Below are positions 25,431 to 34,786 of a stretch of 64,000 nucleotides of DNA, in pieces. The stretch lies in assembly GCF_013410065.1 (NCBI RefSeq), contig NZ_JACCCW010000002.1, forward strand, positions 1,240,001 to 1,304,000. The letters run 5' to 3'. Below the pieces are notes generated by a model. The model worked only from the letters and a program-made list of their open reading frames with translations. It had not been told where the DNA came from and ran no database searches. The position numbers and the translations under genes are program-made. This DNA comes from Granulicella arctica. Its GTDB lineage: Bacteria > Acidobacteriota > Terriglobia > Terriglobales > Acidobacteriaceae. Numbering within the stretch: position 1 is the first letter of the stretch; each line of letters begins with the position of its first letter.

Positions 25431-27181
25431 TCCCCAATCAAAAGTCAGCGAATCCCCACGCCCTACGCCCCAGGCTCTCCTTCCTCCGACGCTATATCTT
25501 CACGACCGATCACCACGTCATCGGCCTCCAATACCTCGCCCTCGCCCTCGTCGCCGTCGCCGTCGGAAGCACCCTCTCGCTCCTCATGCGCCTCCACCTC
25601 AGTTGGCCGAATCTCGCACTTCCCTTCCACGGCCCCATCCTCCCCGAAGACTACCTCGCCCTCGTCACCCTCCACGGGACGATCATGCTCTTCTTCGTCC
25701 TCACCACCGCGCCCCAGTCCGGCTTCGGCAACCTCATCCTTCCCGCGCAGATCGGCTCGCGCACCATGGCCTTCCCTCTGCTCAACGCCGCCTCCTTCTG
25801 GATCACCGCCGCCGCGCTCCTCACTCTACTCATGTCCACCTTCGCTCAGGGAGGAGCCGCCATCTCCGGCTGGACCGCCTACCCACCACTCTCTGCCGTC
25901 GCCAGCGCGGGTCCTGGACAAGCTCTCGGCATGGACCTCTGGCTCCTCAGCATCGGCCTCTTCGCCATAGCCTCCACCATCGCCTCCATCAACACCCTCG
26001 TCACCATCATCAATCTCCGCTGCGACGGCATGACCTGGGAGCGCCTCCCCCTCACCGTCTGGGGATGGTTCACCGCTGCCCTCCTCAGCATCCTCGCCTT
26101 CTCCGTCCTGCTCGCCGCCCTCGTCCTGCTCTTCTGCGACCGCCACGCCGGAACCAGCTTCTTCCTCCCCGCAGGCGATCTCGTCAACGGCACGCTGCAC
26201 TCCGGCGGCAACGGCTCACCACTCCTCTGGCTCCATCTCTTCTGGTTCTTCGGACATCCCGAGGTCTACATCGCCATCCTTCCCGGCATGGGCCTCACCT
26301 CCATGCTCCTGGCAAACTTCTCCCGCAGAAAAGTCTTCGCCTACCGGACCATGATCCTCACAACGCTCCTCATTGGCTTCCTGGGCATCCTCGTCTGGGG
26401 ACACCACATGTTCGTCGCCGGGCTCAACCCCTTCGCCGGAACCGCCTTCTCCATCTCCACCATCGCCATCGCCATCCCCTCCACCGCCAAAGTCCTAAGC
26501 TGGCTCGCGACCACCTGGCGCAGCCGCCCACACCTCACCACCGCCATGCTCTTCTCCCTCGGCTTCGTCTCTCTCTTCATCACCGGAGGACTCACCGGCC
26601 CCATCCTCGCCCAACCCATCCTCGACCAATACCTCCACAACACCTTCTTCGTCGTCGCCCACTTCCACTTCATCATGGCGATGGCCGGTATCTTCGGTCT
26701 CTTCAGCGCCACCTACTACTGGTTCCCTCTCGTCACCGGCCGCATGATGTCCGAATCCCTCGGACGCCTCCACTTCTGGGGAACCTTCCTCGGCGCCTAC
26801 ACCACCTTCCTTCCCATGCACATCACCGGCCTAGCCGCCGAACCCCGCCACTACGCGCAGCTCACCGGCATCCCCGGCACCGCCGCAGCCAGCCTCCTCG
26901 CCCACGGCTCCATCCCTCTCCAGAGCCACATCACCTACTCCGCCATCTTCCTCGCCAGCGTGCAGATTCTCTTCTTCATCAACCTCATTCACAGCTCCCA
27001 CCACGGCCTCCCCGCCACCGGCAATCCCTGGCAAGCCACAACCCTCGAATGGCACCCCGAATTAGCTCCCTTTTCGGATCAATTTGCATCCAATGAACGA
27101 ATCGCGGTCGTTCGTGCTCCATGCGCCTACAGCGATACCTCTTTCCAAACGCAATGGGACACCGGCCACAATCCGGAGTAA
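25427..27181 (+). CDS. coxA: Cytochrome c oxidase subunit I
   Basis: A 584-residue heme-copper oxidase core with 12 helices. Heme a and a3/CuB ligands are visible: TLHGTIMLFF for low-spin heme, HPEVYIAILPG with the cross-linked His and Tyr and the Glu of the D-channel (A1 type), WGHHMFVAG for CuB, and HFHFIMAMAG for the two hemes. It reduces O2 to water and pumps protons in the inner membrane. ATG overlaps the coxB stop. Codon use is extremely C-ending, so long false frames exist in the other registers. Confidence 0.96.
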   Translation: MIPNQKSANPHALRPRLSFLRRYIFTTDHHVIGLQYLALALVAVAVGSTLSLLMRLHLSWPNLALPFHGPILPEDYLALVTLHGTIMLFFVLTTAPQSGFGNLILPAQIGSRTMAFPLLNAASFWITAAALLTLLMSTFAQGGAAISGWTAYPPLSAVASAGPGQALGMDLWLLSIGLFAIASTIASINTLVTIINLRCDGMTWERLPLTVWGWFTAALLSILAFSVLLAALVLLFCDRHAGTSFFLPAGDLVNGTLHSGGNGSPLLWLHLFWFFGHPEVYIAILPGMGLTSMLLANFSRRKVFAYRTMILTTLLIGFLGILVWGHHMFVAGLNPFAGTAFSISTIAIAIPSTAKVLSWLATTWRSRPHLTTAMLFSLGFVSLFITGGLTGPILAQPILDQYLHNTFFVVAHFHFIMAMAGIFGLFSATYYWFPLVTGRMMSESLGRLHFWGTFLGAYTTFLPMHITGLAAEPRHYAQLTGIPGTAAASLLAHGSIPLQSHITYSAIFLASVQILFFINLIHSSHHGLPATGNPWQATTLEWHPELAPFSDQFASNERIAVVRAPCAYSDTSFQTQWDTGHNPE

Positions 27182-27214
27182 TCTGTCTTCACAGGTATCC
27201 TCGGGAGCACGTCC

Positions 27215-28000
27215 ATGCCGGCCATCATCACGCCCATTGGCACAGAACATGAAAAGAAGAAGCGCCGTGTCGATGATCACGATAGCGGTCACGGTCGCCG
27301 CCCGCCCAACGATAAGAACGACAAGCGCACCGGCGGCGGTGGCGACAACGACGGCTGGAACAGCCCTTCCCAGGGCCGTCGCGGCCCCCGCGAAAAACTA
27401 AGCCGCTTCCGCCTCTTCGTCTTCTTCGCCCTCGCAGGCGACCTCATGTTCTTCGTCGCCATCGTCAGCGCCTTCTTCGTCTCCCAGGCCTCCAGCCACT
27501 TCGACGCCTACAACCACTATGTCAATCAGTGGCTCCCCACTGCGGTCCCGCCCATCCTCTGGCTCAACACCGCGGCCCTCATACTCAGCTCCCTCACCAT
27601 GGAGATCGCCCGCCGCCACATGTTCCGCGAAGTCGACGTCATGGACGAGTGGCTCGGCCTCGGCAAACCCAGCACCCGCAACGCAATGCCATGGCTCGCG
27701 GCAACCGTCGCCCTCGGCATCGCCTTCCTCATCGGCCAGTGGATCGCCTGGAACCAGCTCGCCACGCAACACGTCTTCTTCCGTTCAAACCCCAGCAGTC
27801 ACTTCTTCTTCCTCATCACCGGCGTCCACGGCTTCCATCTCATCCTCGGAGTAGCCGCACTCATCGGCGCACTCATCGCCCTCTACGCCTCCAAACAGAT
27901 GGAAAACCGTCAGGTCTTCGTCGACTGCGCCGCCTGGTACTGGCACTCCATGGGCCTCTTCTGGATCTTCCTCTTCGTTCTCCTCGCCTTCTTCCAATAG
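27215..28000 (+). CDS. coxC: Cytochrome c oxidase subunit III
   Basis: The 261-residue protein starts with about 60 hydrophilic, charged residues rich in His, Lys, Asp and Gly (EKKKRRVDDHDSGHGRRPP), unusual for the family, then five transmembrane helices. FFFLITGVHGFHLILGVAAL and WYWHSMGLFWIFLFVLLAFF are the typical subunit III motifs. It supports proton uptake and stability of the oxidase. It lies 33 bases after coxA in the same operon. Confidence 0.93.
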   Translation: MPAIITPIGTEHEKKKRRVDDHDSGHGRRPPNDKNDKRTGGGGDNDGWNSPSQGRRGPREKLSRFRLFVFFALAGDLMFFVAIVSAFFVSQASSHFDAYNHYVNQWLPTAVPPILWLNTAALILSSLTMEIARRHMFREVDVMDEWLGLGKPSTRNAMPWLAATVALGIAFLIGQWIAWNQLATQHVFFRSNPSSHFFFLITGVHGFHLILGVAALIGALIALYASKQMENRQVFVDCAAWYWHSMGLFWIFLFVLLAFFQ

Positions 28001-28044
28001 GACGAAGGGGCCCCTTCTAAGTCGTTGTCATAATCTGTTGTTGC

Positions 28045-28329
28045 ATGTTTTACGCCGTCATCCTGAGCAAAGCGAAGGACCCCTGTATTTTGTCCAAACA
28101 ACCACAAATCTCCCGAAGCACCTACCTGCCAGTAAGGCTTCTCCTCCTCGTCGCCTTATTGGCACTCTCCATCCCCTCCAACGCGCAAGGCTGCACCCAG
28201 TGCCGCGACAACACCGCCGCCACACCCCCACAAACCCAGGCCGCCTACCGCCACGCCATCGAACTCATGGTCGCAACCGCAGGCAGCATCTTCCTCGCAA
28301 CCGTCTTCCTGCTCAAAAAGCCCCGTTAG
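28045..28329 (+). CDS. Small exported membrane protein with CxxC
   Basis: The frame encodes up to 94 residues: a hydrophobic leader (RLLLLVALLALSIPSNAQG), a CTQC pair, and a second hydrophobic helix near the end (IELMVATAGSIFLATVFLL). It follows coxC and may assist the oxidase, as a small redox or assembly factor; that is inference. The first about 15 codons overlap a copy of the interspersed repeat, so the true start is probably later, for example TTG at about 28,090. Confidence 0.55.
   Translation: MFYAVILSKAKDPCILSKQPQISRSTYLPVRLLLLVALLALSIPSNAQGCTQCRDNTAATPPQTQAAYRHAIELMVATAGSIFLATVFLLKKPR
28057..28083 (+). repeat. Interspersed repeat, copy 1 (short)
   Basis: GTCATCCTGAGCAAAGCGAAGGACC-type core of the family seen nine more times in the core region; truncated at its right end. 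Confidence 0.7.
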
Positions 28330-28779
28330 CTAGAACCGCTTGAACGGCAGAAACTTCCCCGACATCGCAATCTTCACCCGATCCCCCTTTGGATCAGCCT
28401 CCCGCTCAATCGACATATTGAAGTCAATGGCGCTCATAATCCCATCCCCAAACTCCTCCTCGATCAGCGCCTTCCACGTCGTCCCATAGTTCTGGATCAA
28501 CTCATAGAACCGGTAGATCAGCGGATCGGTCGGCGGCATAATCGCCGCAGCCCCGCGCTCCGGAGAAAGCGTCAGCCACCGCGCCTCCTCCTCCGTCAAC
28601 CCAAGAATCTCCGCCGCCTTCGCCGCCTCCTCCACCGTCAGCACCGACTGCCCCAGCAACGCTGCCGTATACAGCAGATCCGACCCCGAACCCAACTCAG
28701 CCGCAATCCCCTTCCACGTCAAACCGCGCGCCACCTTCTCGCTCAGCACCTTCGCCGACACCACCTCACGACTCAACAT
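28330..28779 (-). CDS. cynS: Cyanate hydratase (cyanase)
   Basis: The 149-residue protein converts cyanate and bicarbonate to ammonia and CO2. The N-terminal helical domain (residues 1-80) resembles a helix-turn-helix fold; the C-terminal domain carries the catalytic trio Arg90, Glu93 (IYRFYELIQNYG) and Ser116 (GIMSAIDFNM), and ends KFLPFKRF as family members do. It functions as a decamer of dimers. It is convergent with the small gene after coxC. No cyanate transporter gene is adjacent. Confidence 0.95.
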   Translation of the reverse strand: MLSREVVSAKVLSEKVARGLTWKGIAAELGSGSDLLYTAALLGQSVLTVEEAAKAAEILGLTEEEARWLTLSPERGAAAIMPPTDPLIYRFYELIQNYGTTWKALIEEEFGDGIMSAIDFNMSIEREADPKGDRVKIAMSGKFLPFKRF

Positions 28780-28880
28780 ACGCAGACCCTCCTACGCTCC
28801 ACTCTAGTAGGAGGACCACACCAAGCGTCAAAAAAATCGCACGCGAAGCATCCGCTTCTACCCGTTGGCTATGACCACAT

Positions 28881-29309
28881 TTATCGACGCATGCTGATCG
28901 CAAGACGATTGAGCGCATTCATAACAGCAATTGCAAACGTAAGGTCAGAGATCTCCACATCCGAAAAGTGCTCTTTGAGCGCGAGGAACAGCGCGTCGGG
29001 CGCCTGGCCGTCCGTAATCTCCGTGACTGCGTCCGCCCAGGCAAGCGCAGTGCGTTCCCGACTGGTGAAATGTGGGCTGATGCGCCAACCAGCGAGTGTA
29101 TCGATACGCTGGTCTGATTCTCCTTCAGCGCGAAGCGCGATCGCATGTCGCTCCATGCAATAAGCGCAGCCATTAATCTGAGAGACCCGCATATTAATCA
29201 GCTCAAAAAGAGCCTTGCCGAGCGAACCATTACTAACCTGCGCATAGGTTGCATAGAGCCCCTTGTACGCATCGGGAGAGAGTTTATCGTAAGCCAGTCG
29301 AAGATCCAT
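28881..29309 (-). CDS. AhpD/carboxymuconolactone-decarboxylase family protein
   Basis: A 142-residue all-helical protein with the AhpD-type redox motif: CAYCMERHA gives Cys48, Cys51 and His55, preceded by LINMRVSQING. Family members use the CxxC as an alkylhydroperoxidase or disulfide reductase centre. Length fits the single-domain YciW/CMD group. It stands alone. Its partner reductant is unknown. Confidence 0.88.
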   Translation of the reverse strand: MDLRLAYDKLSPDAYKGLYATYAQVSNGSLGKALFELINMRVSQINGCAYCMERHAIALRAEGESDQRIDTLAGWRISPHFTSRERTALAWADAVTEITDGQAPDALFLALKEHFSDVEISDLTFAIAVMNALNRLAISMRR

Positions 29310-29469
29310 AAGCGAATTTTACTGCCCCACACAATGCTCAACCTGTGCGAAAGCAACAAACGTTTCCTCTGTATTCTTTTCGGCCAAAAACAGCAATCAC
29401 CATGACATCCCTCCAACCCGCAGAGATACGCCATGGTGATTCACCGATGCACCAAACAAAATCCGAAAG

Positions 29470-31380
29470 CTACCGCTTCTTCTTCGCAGCCACCTTCACA
29501 GCCTTCTTCGCAGGCACCGGCTTCTTCGCCGGAGCAGCGCTCTTCTTAGCCGGAGCAGCCTTCACAGGAGCCTTCACCACTACCTTCTTTACCGGAACCG
29601 CAGGCTTCTTCACCTGCTTCACCGGAACGACCTTCTTCGCAGGAGCCGCCACCTTCTTCGTCACCGGTTTAGCCGGAGCAGGAGCAGCCTTCTTCGCAGG
29701 AGCCGCAGCCTTCTTCACCGGAGCAACAGCTTTCTTCGCAGGAGCCGGAGCAGCCTTCTTCGCCACAACCTTAAGCGGAGTCGCTTTCACAGCAGCCTTA
29801 GCCGCAACCGGAGCAACAGCCTTCACCGGAGCCACCTTCACAGCCACAGTCTTCACAGGCGCGGCCTTCGGAGCAGGTGCAGCCTTCACCGGAGGAGGAA
29901 TCTTCTCATCCAGCTCATCTGACTCCTCATCCTCGTCGTCCCCATCCTCCACCGCATCCGCATCCTCTAGATCGAGGTCGACATCCTCATCGGCATCCAC
30001 TTCATCCTCTGCCTCAGCAGCGGCGGCAGCTTTCTTCCGAGCCTTCGCGCCCTTCGCATCCTTCTTGGCAGCGCGAGGACGGCGCAAATGCACCGTCGGC
30101 GGCGGAGCAGGCGGCGAGTAGCTCTCAAGAAACGCCTTCATCTCCTCAACCGTCCCCAGCTTCCCATCCATCAACGCGAAAAACAGCTTCTCCACCAGCT
30201 CATCGAACCCCGCCAGATCCGGCACGATCCGCATCTCCTGCATCAGCGTGTAAGGAATCTTGTTCCGAGCCTGCGGCCACTCCGTGTAATAGCTCTTCAG
30301 CTTCGTCTGGATCGCGCTACTCTTCGACGAATACGCCACCCACAGCACCGCCTCCGGCTTAGCCGAGCCCAGCAGCTTCCACGCATCCGAAGGTGCCGCA
30401 GCTCCCTTCCCCGTCAACTGCGCCGCAAACTCCTTCGCCTCGTGCTCAAGCGATTCGATCTCCTTCACAAACCCCGGCCGCACGAAGCTGTGCTTCAGCT
30501 CCGCAACCTCCTTCGCCGAAAGCTTCGCCGTCAGCAGCGGAAAATTCGCCGCCGCCGCCTCAGGATGAATCCCCCGCATCTGCAACTGCGTCTGGACCTC
30601 ACGCAGCTTCTCCAGCTCCGTCGCATTGGCCTTCGCCACCGTCAACGCCGGGAAGAGCTGCTTCATCCAGCCCTCCTCCTCCAGCTTCCGCAGAATCCGC
30701 AGAGGATCTTCCTCGTGGAAGATCTCCTCCGTCTCATATCCGCGATGGAACTGATCCATCGCCGCGATATAGTTTTCCTGCTTGCCGGTGTCGTAGCGCG
30801 ACTGCGTCTTCTCGTCCATCGCCCAACCCAGCCGTGCCGCAAACCGCACCGCGCGGATCATCCGCACCGGGTCCTCGATAAAGCCGTAGTTGCTCACCAA
30901 CCGCAACTGCCGGTTCTCGATATCCGCCACACCGTTCAGCGGGTCCATCAGCAGGCCATATGACCCAGCGTTCAGCGACAGCGCCATGGCGTTCACCGTA
31001 AAGTCGCGCCGACGCAGGTCGTCCAGAATTGTCGCCGTCTTCACCACCGGCTTGCCCGGCTTTGGATAGGTAACCGACAGCGTGCTGCCGATCTCCATCC
31101 GCACGCCGCCCGGAAACCGCACAAAGAGTGCATGAGTCGCCGCCGCCTCGCCGGTAATGACACCACCGGCTAACTCAATCTGTTTCTTTAGCTTGAGGGC
31201 ATTCCCCTGAACCACCACATCCAGATCGCGAACCGGAGAGCCGCTGGTAAGATCGCGTACCGCGCCACCCACCAGAAACACCGTTAGTCCCTGCTCACGC
31301 GCAACCTCGCGCACAATCTGAAGTGCTGCCTGCTGGCCGGCGGAGAGCCGGTTTTCAAGCAGATAGATGTAATCGGCCAT
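29470..31380 (-). CDS. CCA tRNA nucleotidyltransferase with long histone-like tail
   Basis: Residues 1 to about 420 form a class-II nucleotidyltransferase of the CCA-adding or poly(A) polymerase family: VFLVGGAVRDLTSGSPVRDL with DLDVVV (metal-binding Asp pair), RRDFTVNAMAL and DPVRMIRAVRFAARLGWAMD. The last about 214 residues are low complexity: a short basic stretch, an acidic block at about 455-490 and then repeats of PAKKA, APVKK and VKKV resembling histone H1. The ATG at 31,380 (MADYIYLL) is preferred over TTG at 31,404. The core should repair tRNA 3' ends; the tail may bind nucleic acid. The family member (CCA versus poly(A)) is not certain. Confidence 0.88.
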   Translation of the reverse strand: MADYIYLLENRLSAGQQAALQIVREVAREQGLTVFLVGGAVRDLTSGSPVRDLDVVVQGNALKLKKQIELAGGVITGEAAATHALFVRFPGGVRMEIGSTLSVTYPKPGKPVVKTATILDDLRRRDFTVNAMALSLNAGSYGLLMDPLNGVADIENRQLRLVSNYGFIEDPVRMIRAVRFAARLGWAMDEKTQSRYDTGKQENYIAAMDQFHRGYETEEIFHEEDPLRILRKLEEEGWMKQLFPALTVAKANATELEKLREVQTQLQMRGIHPEAAAANFPLLTAKLSAKEVAELKHSFVRPGFVKEIESLEHEAKEFAAQLTGKGAAAPSDAWKLLGSAKPEAVLWVAYSSKSSAIQTKLKSYYTEWPQARNKIPYTLMQEMRIVPDLAGFDELVEKLFFALMDGKLGTVEEMKAFLESYSPPAPPPTVHLRRPRAAKKDAKGAKARKKAAAAAEAEDEVDADEDVDLDLEDADAVEDGDDEDEESDELDEKIPPPVKAAPAPKAAPVKTVAVKVAPVKAVAPVAAKAAVKATPLKVVAKKAAPAPAKKAVAPVKKAAAPAKKAAPAPAKPVTKKVAAPAKKVVPVKQVKKPAVPVKKVVVKAPVKAAPAKKSAAPAKKPVPAKKAVKVAAKKKR

Positions 31381-31603
31381 AGTGTACTTTCGCTCCAGAA
31401 CCAAGCCTTGCTCGGCTCACCTAACCTCTTCGAGATCAGTCATTTAGAAAGATCAATGGTACGAAACGCAACATGTAAGCGTAACATAGCGTTGACATTC
31501 TGACTACCCTTTTGCACCTATTTCGCTGCGACAGTACCCCAGTTCGCTGCGGCCACAGCACACTTCGTGCGACAATCCGCCAGACACACCGTCCCGACTC
31601 TTT

Positions 31604-32152
31604 ATGTCCAGCTCGCAAAAAAAAGTAATCGTAAGGCGCTTCGCCGGAGACGTCACCCCCGGCTATCTCCCCCTTAACGCCTTCGTCCGCCAAGACGCCG
31701 CCACCCCGCGCGTCGACCTCCTCGACCTTAGCGGCCGCGTCATCTCCCTCCACCTCAACGACATCAAAACCATCAGCTACGTCCGCGACTTCAACCTCAA
31801 CGACACCGTCAACCCCGAACGCCTCGCCCGCCGCACCTTCCTCGCCCGTCCCCGCACCGAAGGTCTCTGGGTGCGACTCACCTTCCGCGGCGGCGATCTC
31901 CTCGAAGGACTAGCCCCCACCGACCTCTCCCTGCTCTCCAACGCCATCGAGGACATCGGCCTTCACCTCACCCCACCCGACATCCGCTCCAACACCCAGC
32001 GCATCTTCGTCCCACGCTCCGCCATCACCGATCTCCAACTGATCGCCGTCATCACCACCCCCTCGCGCAAAAAGCCCCTCCCCACCGAAGAAGCCCCCTC
32101 CCTACAGGACACCCTCTTCGAAACCCTCCCCCCAAACTCCCGCCCCAACTAA
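31604..32152 (+). CDS. Conserved hypothetical protein, beta-rich
   Basis: A 182-residue hydrophilic protein. The first half ([20 protein letters not shown], then [20 protein letters not shown] and ISYVRDFN) reads like a small beta-barrel repeat seen in acidobacterial proteins of unknown function; the second half ([20 protein letters not shown]) seems to repeat it. No catalytic motif is visible. It lies 29 bases before lpxD on the same strand, so may be co-transcribed. I do not know its role. Confidence 0.7.
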   Translation: MSSSQKKVIVRRFAGDVTPGYLPLNAFVRQDAATPRVDLLDLSGRVISLHLNDIKTISYVRDFNLNDTVNPERLARRTFLARPRTEGLWVRLTFRGGDLLEGLAPTDLSLLSNAIEDIGLHLTPPDIRSNTQRIFVPRSAITDLQLIAVITTPSRKKPLPTEEAPSLQDTLFETLPPNSRPN

Positions 32153-32181
32153 TCCGTAAGCTCTTCTTCTACAATCGCCGC

Positions 32182-33198
32182 ATGAGCACCTCCCTCACCC
32201 TGGCCGCACTCGCCCATCATTTAGGAGCCACATTACAAGGCAATCCCGAAGCCCTGATCACCGGAGTCGCCTCCATAGAAACCGCCGGTCCGGGTGAACT
32301 CACCTTCGTAGCCAATCCCAAATACGCCGCCCTCGCCCGCACCACCCGAGCCGCTGCCATCCTCGTAGAACCATCCTTCCCCGAAGTCGAAGCCGCCACC
32401 CTCCGTCTCAAAAACCCCTACCTCGCCTTCGCCCGCGCCATCGAGCTCTTCTACACTCCCCCCGCCTACGCTCCCGGCATCCACCCTACCGCCGTCGTCG
32501 CCCCCACTGCGCGTATCGGCAAGCACGCCCACATCGGTGCCTACGCCGTCGTCTCCGACCACGTCGTCCTCGGCGACCACGCCACCCTGCTCCCCCACGT
32601 CGTCCTCTACCCCCACGTCCGCGCCGGAGACCATCTCTTCGCCCACGCCCACGCCATTGTCCGTGAGCACTGTCAGCTAGGCGACCACGTCACCCTCCAG
32701 AACGGCGTCGTCATCGGAGCTGACGGCTTCGGCTTCGCCAAACAAACCGACGGAAGCTGGTACAAGATCGTCCAATCCGGCCCCACCGTCCTCGAAGACC
32801 ACGTCGAAGTCCAGGCCAACGCCTGCATCGACCGAGCCTCCATCGGCGAAACCCGCATTCACGCCGGAGCCAAAATCGACAACCTCGTCCAGGTAGGCCA
32901 CGGCTCTACCGTCGGCCAAAACACCCTCCTCTGCTCCCAGGTCGGCCTCGCCGGGTCTACCACCGTCGGCAAAAACGTCATCCTCGCCGGACAAGTCGGC
33001 GTAGCTGGCCACTGCACCATTGGTGATGGAGCCATCGCCACAGCTCAAAGTGGCATCCCAAATGATGTAGCTCCAGGCAAAGTCGTCAGCGGCTATCCAG
33101 CAATCGATAACCGCCAGTGGCTTCGATCCGTAGCTCTCTTCAACCGGTTACCGGAGCTCATACGGGACCTACGCTCCTTTAGTAATACGAAAAAGTGA
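32182..33198 (+). CDS. lpxD: UDP-3-O-acylglucosamine N-acyltransferase LpxD
   Basis: The 338-residue enzyme adds the second acyl chain in lipid A synthesis. The N-terminal UDP-binding domain (about 1-100) is followed by a left-handed parallel beta-helix of hexapeptide repeats ([20 protein letters not shown] and onward). The active-site His lies in [17 protein letters not shown], and the C-terminal helix ends near [10 protein letters not shown]. Its presence indicates a Gram-negative envelope with lipid A. The stop overlaps a GTG that could start the next gene. Confidence 0.95.
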   Translation: MSTSLTLAALAHHLGATLQGNPEALITGVASIETAGPGELTFVANPKYAALARTTRAAAILVEPSFPEVEAATLRLKNPYLAFARAIELFYTPPAYAPGIHPTAVVAPTARIGKHAHIGAYAVVSDHVVLGDHATLLPHVVLYPHVRAGDHLFAHAHAIVREHCQLGDHVTLQNGVVIGADGFGFAKQTDGSWYKIVQSGPTVLEDHVEVQANACIDRASIGETRIHAGAKIDNLVQVGHGSTVGQNTLLCSQVGLAGSTTVGKNVILAGQVGVAGHCTIGDGAIATAQSGIPNDVAPGKVVSGYPAIDNRQWLRSVALFNRLPELIRDLRSFSNTKK

Positions 33199-33263
33199 TT
33201 TGCAGTTACCAAAAATTACCCTATCCTGATTTCACTGATCGGACATCCCAGGCCAGAACGGAA

Positions 33264-34088
33264 ATGAAGGAAGGCCGCGGCTTCGTGAAAATTGACATCA
33301 CAGACATCGTCAATCAAGAACCGGCAGCCGAAAAGCCAGTAAGCCTTCTTCTGCTCGACGACGAGCTCGTAAACCTCACCCTGCGAGCCACATTTCTCCG
33401 CAAGCACGGTTATCTCTGCCTGACCGCCTCCACCTACGAAGAAGCGCTCGAGCTCTTCGACCAGATCGATATCGCCGTCCTCGACTACCATCTCGGTGCC
33501 GGAAAGTTCGGCAGCGACGTCGCGGCCCTCCTGCGCAAAAGCCGCCCCAACGTCCCCATCATCATCCTCTCCTCAACCCTCGAGCACTACTTCGGCGGAG
33601 CCGAGGACATGCACCTGCTCAAGGGACACAGCTCGACCGAAGATCTGCTCGAGGCTCTCCAACTGCTCGAAGCCAAACGTCGCGGAACCCCAGTCGTCGT
33701 CGATGCGCCTCAGTTCTTCTACACGCGCATCTGCCACGCCATCGGTCCGGACGTCCTCATCCAGTTCTTTGACGAAAAAGGGACCTGGGTCTATTGCAAC
33801 GAAGCCGCAGCCGAATATCTCGGCCGCGATCGCGACTGGTTCCCCGGCCGCAGCATCCACGCCGAGATGCCGCGCACCTTGCGCGACTGGCAAAGCATCA
33901 TCATCGACGTTCTCTCTCTCCACAACACCTACATCGCCCGCAGCCGCAAAGGATTGCTCAACGTCTCCGAGGACCTCACCGAAGATCTCACCTGGAGCAT
34001 CCTGGCCTTCCCCACCACCCTCCACGATGGCCGCCCCGGAGTCATCCTCACCGCACGCCTGCTCACACCCGCTCTCTCACCCCCCTGA
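33264..34088 (+). CDS. Response regulator with C-terminal PAS-like domain
   Basis: Residues 25 to about 140 form a receiver domain: acidic pair in LLLLDDE, phospho-acceptor Asp in IAVLDYHLG, the Ser/Thr switch in IILSST, and the Lys in LKGHSS. The rest resembles a PAS domain (VLIQFFDEKGTWVYCNEAAA and EYLGRDRDWFPG), so it may sense a ligand or partner. There is no DNA-binding domain and no kinase next door, so it acts through another protein. The start could instead be the GTG at 33,195, overlapping lpxD; ATG at 33,264 gives the more natural N-terminus. Confidence 0.75.
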   Translation: MKEGRGFVKIDITDIVNQEPAAEKPVSLLLLDDELVNLTLRATFLRKHGYLCLTASTYEEALELFDQIDIAVLDYHLGAGKFGSDVAALLRKSRPNVPIIILSSTLEHYFGGAEDMHLLKGHSSTEDLLEALQLLEAKRRGTPVVVDAPQFFYTRICHAIGPDVLIQFFDEKGTWVYCNEAAAEYLGRDRDWFPGRSIHAEMPRTLRDWQSIIIDVLSLHNTYIARSRKGLLNVSEDLTEDLTWSILAFPTTLHDGRPGVILTARLLTPALSPP

Positions 34089-34127
34089 TCCCCCCACAAA
34101 CAGGCGCAACTGATACCCTGAATCTTC

Positions 34128-34478
34128 ATGCGTCTCCATCGCCTCCTCATGCCCGCAGCCGCTCTCCTCGCTCTCACCGGCTGCCACTCCGCCATCGTCG
34201 AAGCAACCATCAGCAACCGCACCGCCGCTCCCATCCCGCTCATCGAAGTGGACTACCCAAGCGCCAGCTTCGGCACAGAAAACCTCGCCCCCGGCAAAGA
34301 CTTCCACTACCGCTTCAAGATCCTCGGCGACGGCCCCACCAAGGTCGTCTACACCGACCAGTCCCAGCACGAGCAACACAACGACGGCCCCACCCTCCGC
34401 GAAGGCGACGAGGGCCACATCACCGTCCTCTTCGCACAAGATGGCATCCACTGGCAGTGGGCCCCCAAAAAGCGCTAG
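34128..34478 (+). CDS. Small lipoprotein
   Basis: The 116-residue product has a lipobox: MRLHRLLMPAAALLALTGC, cleavage before Cys19. The remainder is a beta-rich domain (ATISNRTAAPIPLIEVDYPS) similar in style to immunoglobulin-like or DUF-type periplasmic domains. It should be processed by Lgt and LspA, both encoded in this window. Function unknown. It follows the response regulator by 39 bases on the same strand. Confidence 0.75.
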   Translation: MRLHRLLMPAAALLALTGCHSAIVEATISNRTAAPIPLIEVDYPSASFGTENLAPGKDFHYRFKILGDGPTKVVYTDQSQHEQHNDGPTLREGDEGHITVLFAQDGIHWQWAPKKR

Positions 34479-34490
34479 GAATCAGCAGCG

Positions 34491-34652
34491 TCAGTTATCA
34501 TCCTCTCCATTCGCCCGCCCCACCTTGGGACCATGCGAAACATGAAGGGCCGAAACACCGTTCCCTACGCCTTTTCTCTTATTGGCATTGAAGCTGAGCA
34601 GAGCGCCGCTGGTAAGAATCCCTCCGGCAAAGAGAAGGATAAATATCAACAT
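34491..34652 (-). CDS. Small single-helix membrane protein
   Basis: A 53-residue frame with an excellent GGGAGG five bases before the ATG. It opens MLIFILLFAGGILTSGALLS, one hydrophobic helix, followed by a polar tail NANKRKGVGNGVS ending EDDN. It lies convergent to the lipoprotein and divergent from tmk. The binding site and helix argue for a real gene; no family is recognised. Confidence 0.5.
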   Translation of the reverse strand: MLIFILLFAGGILTSGALLSFNANKRKGVGNGVSALHVSHGPKVGRANGEDDN

Positions 34653-34786
34653 AACCGCCTCCCGCAACCGCCTGCGATCGATCTGCCTGGGCAGCAGCGG
34701 CAACACTCCGCAGCCTGTATCCGGGCCATCGCACCGTCCACTGCTCACTAAGATGCGCTTTCCCTCTCATGCGATAAACTCCAGCT

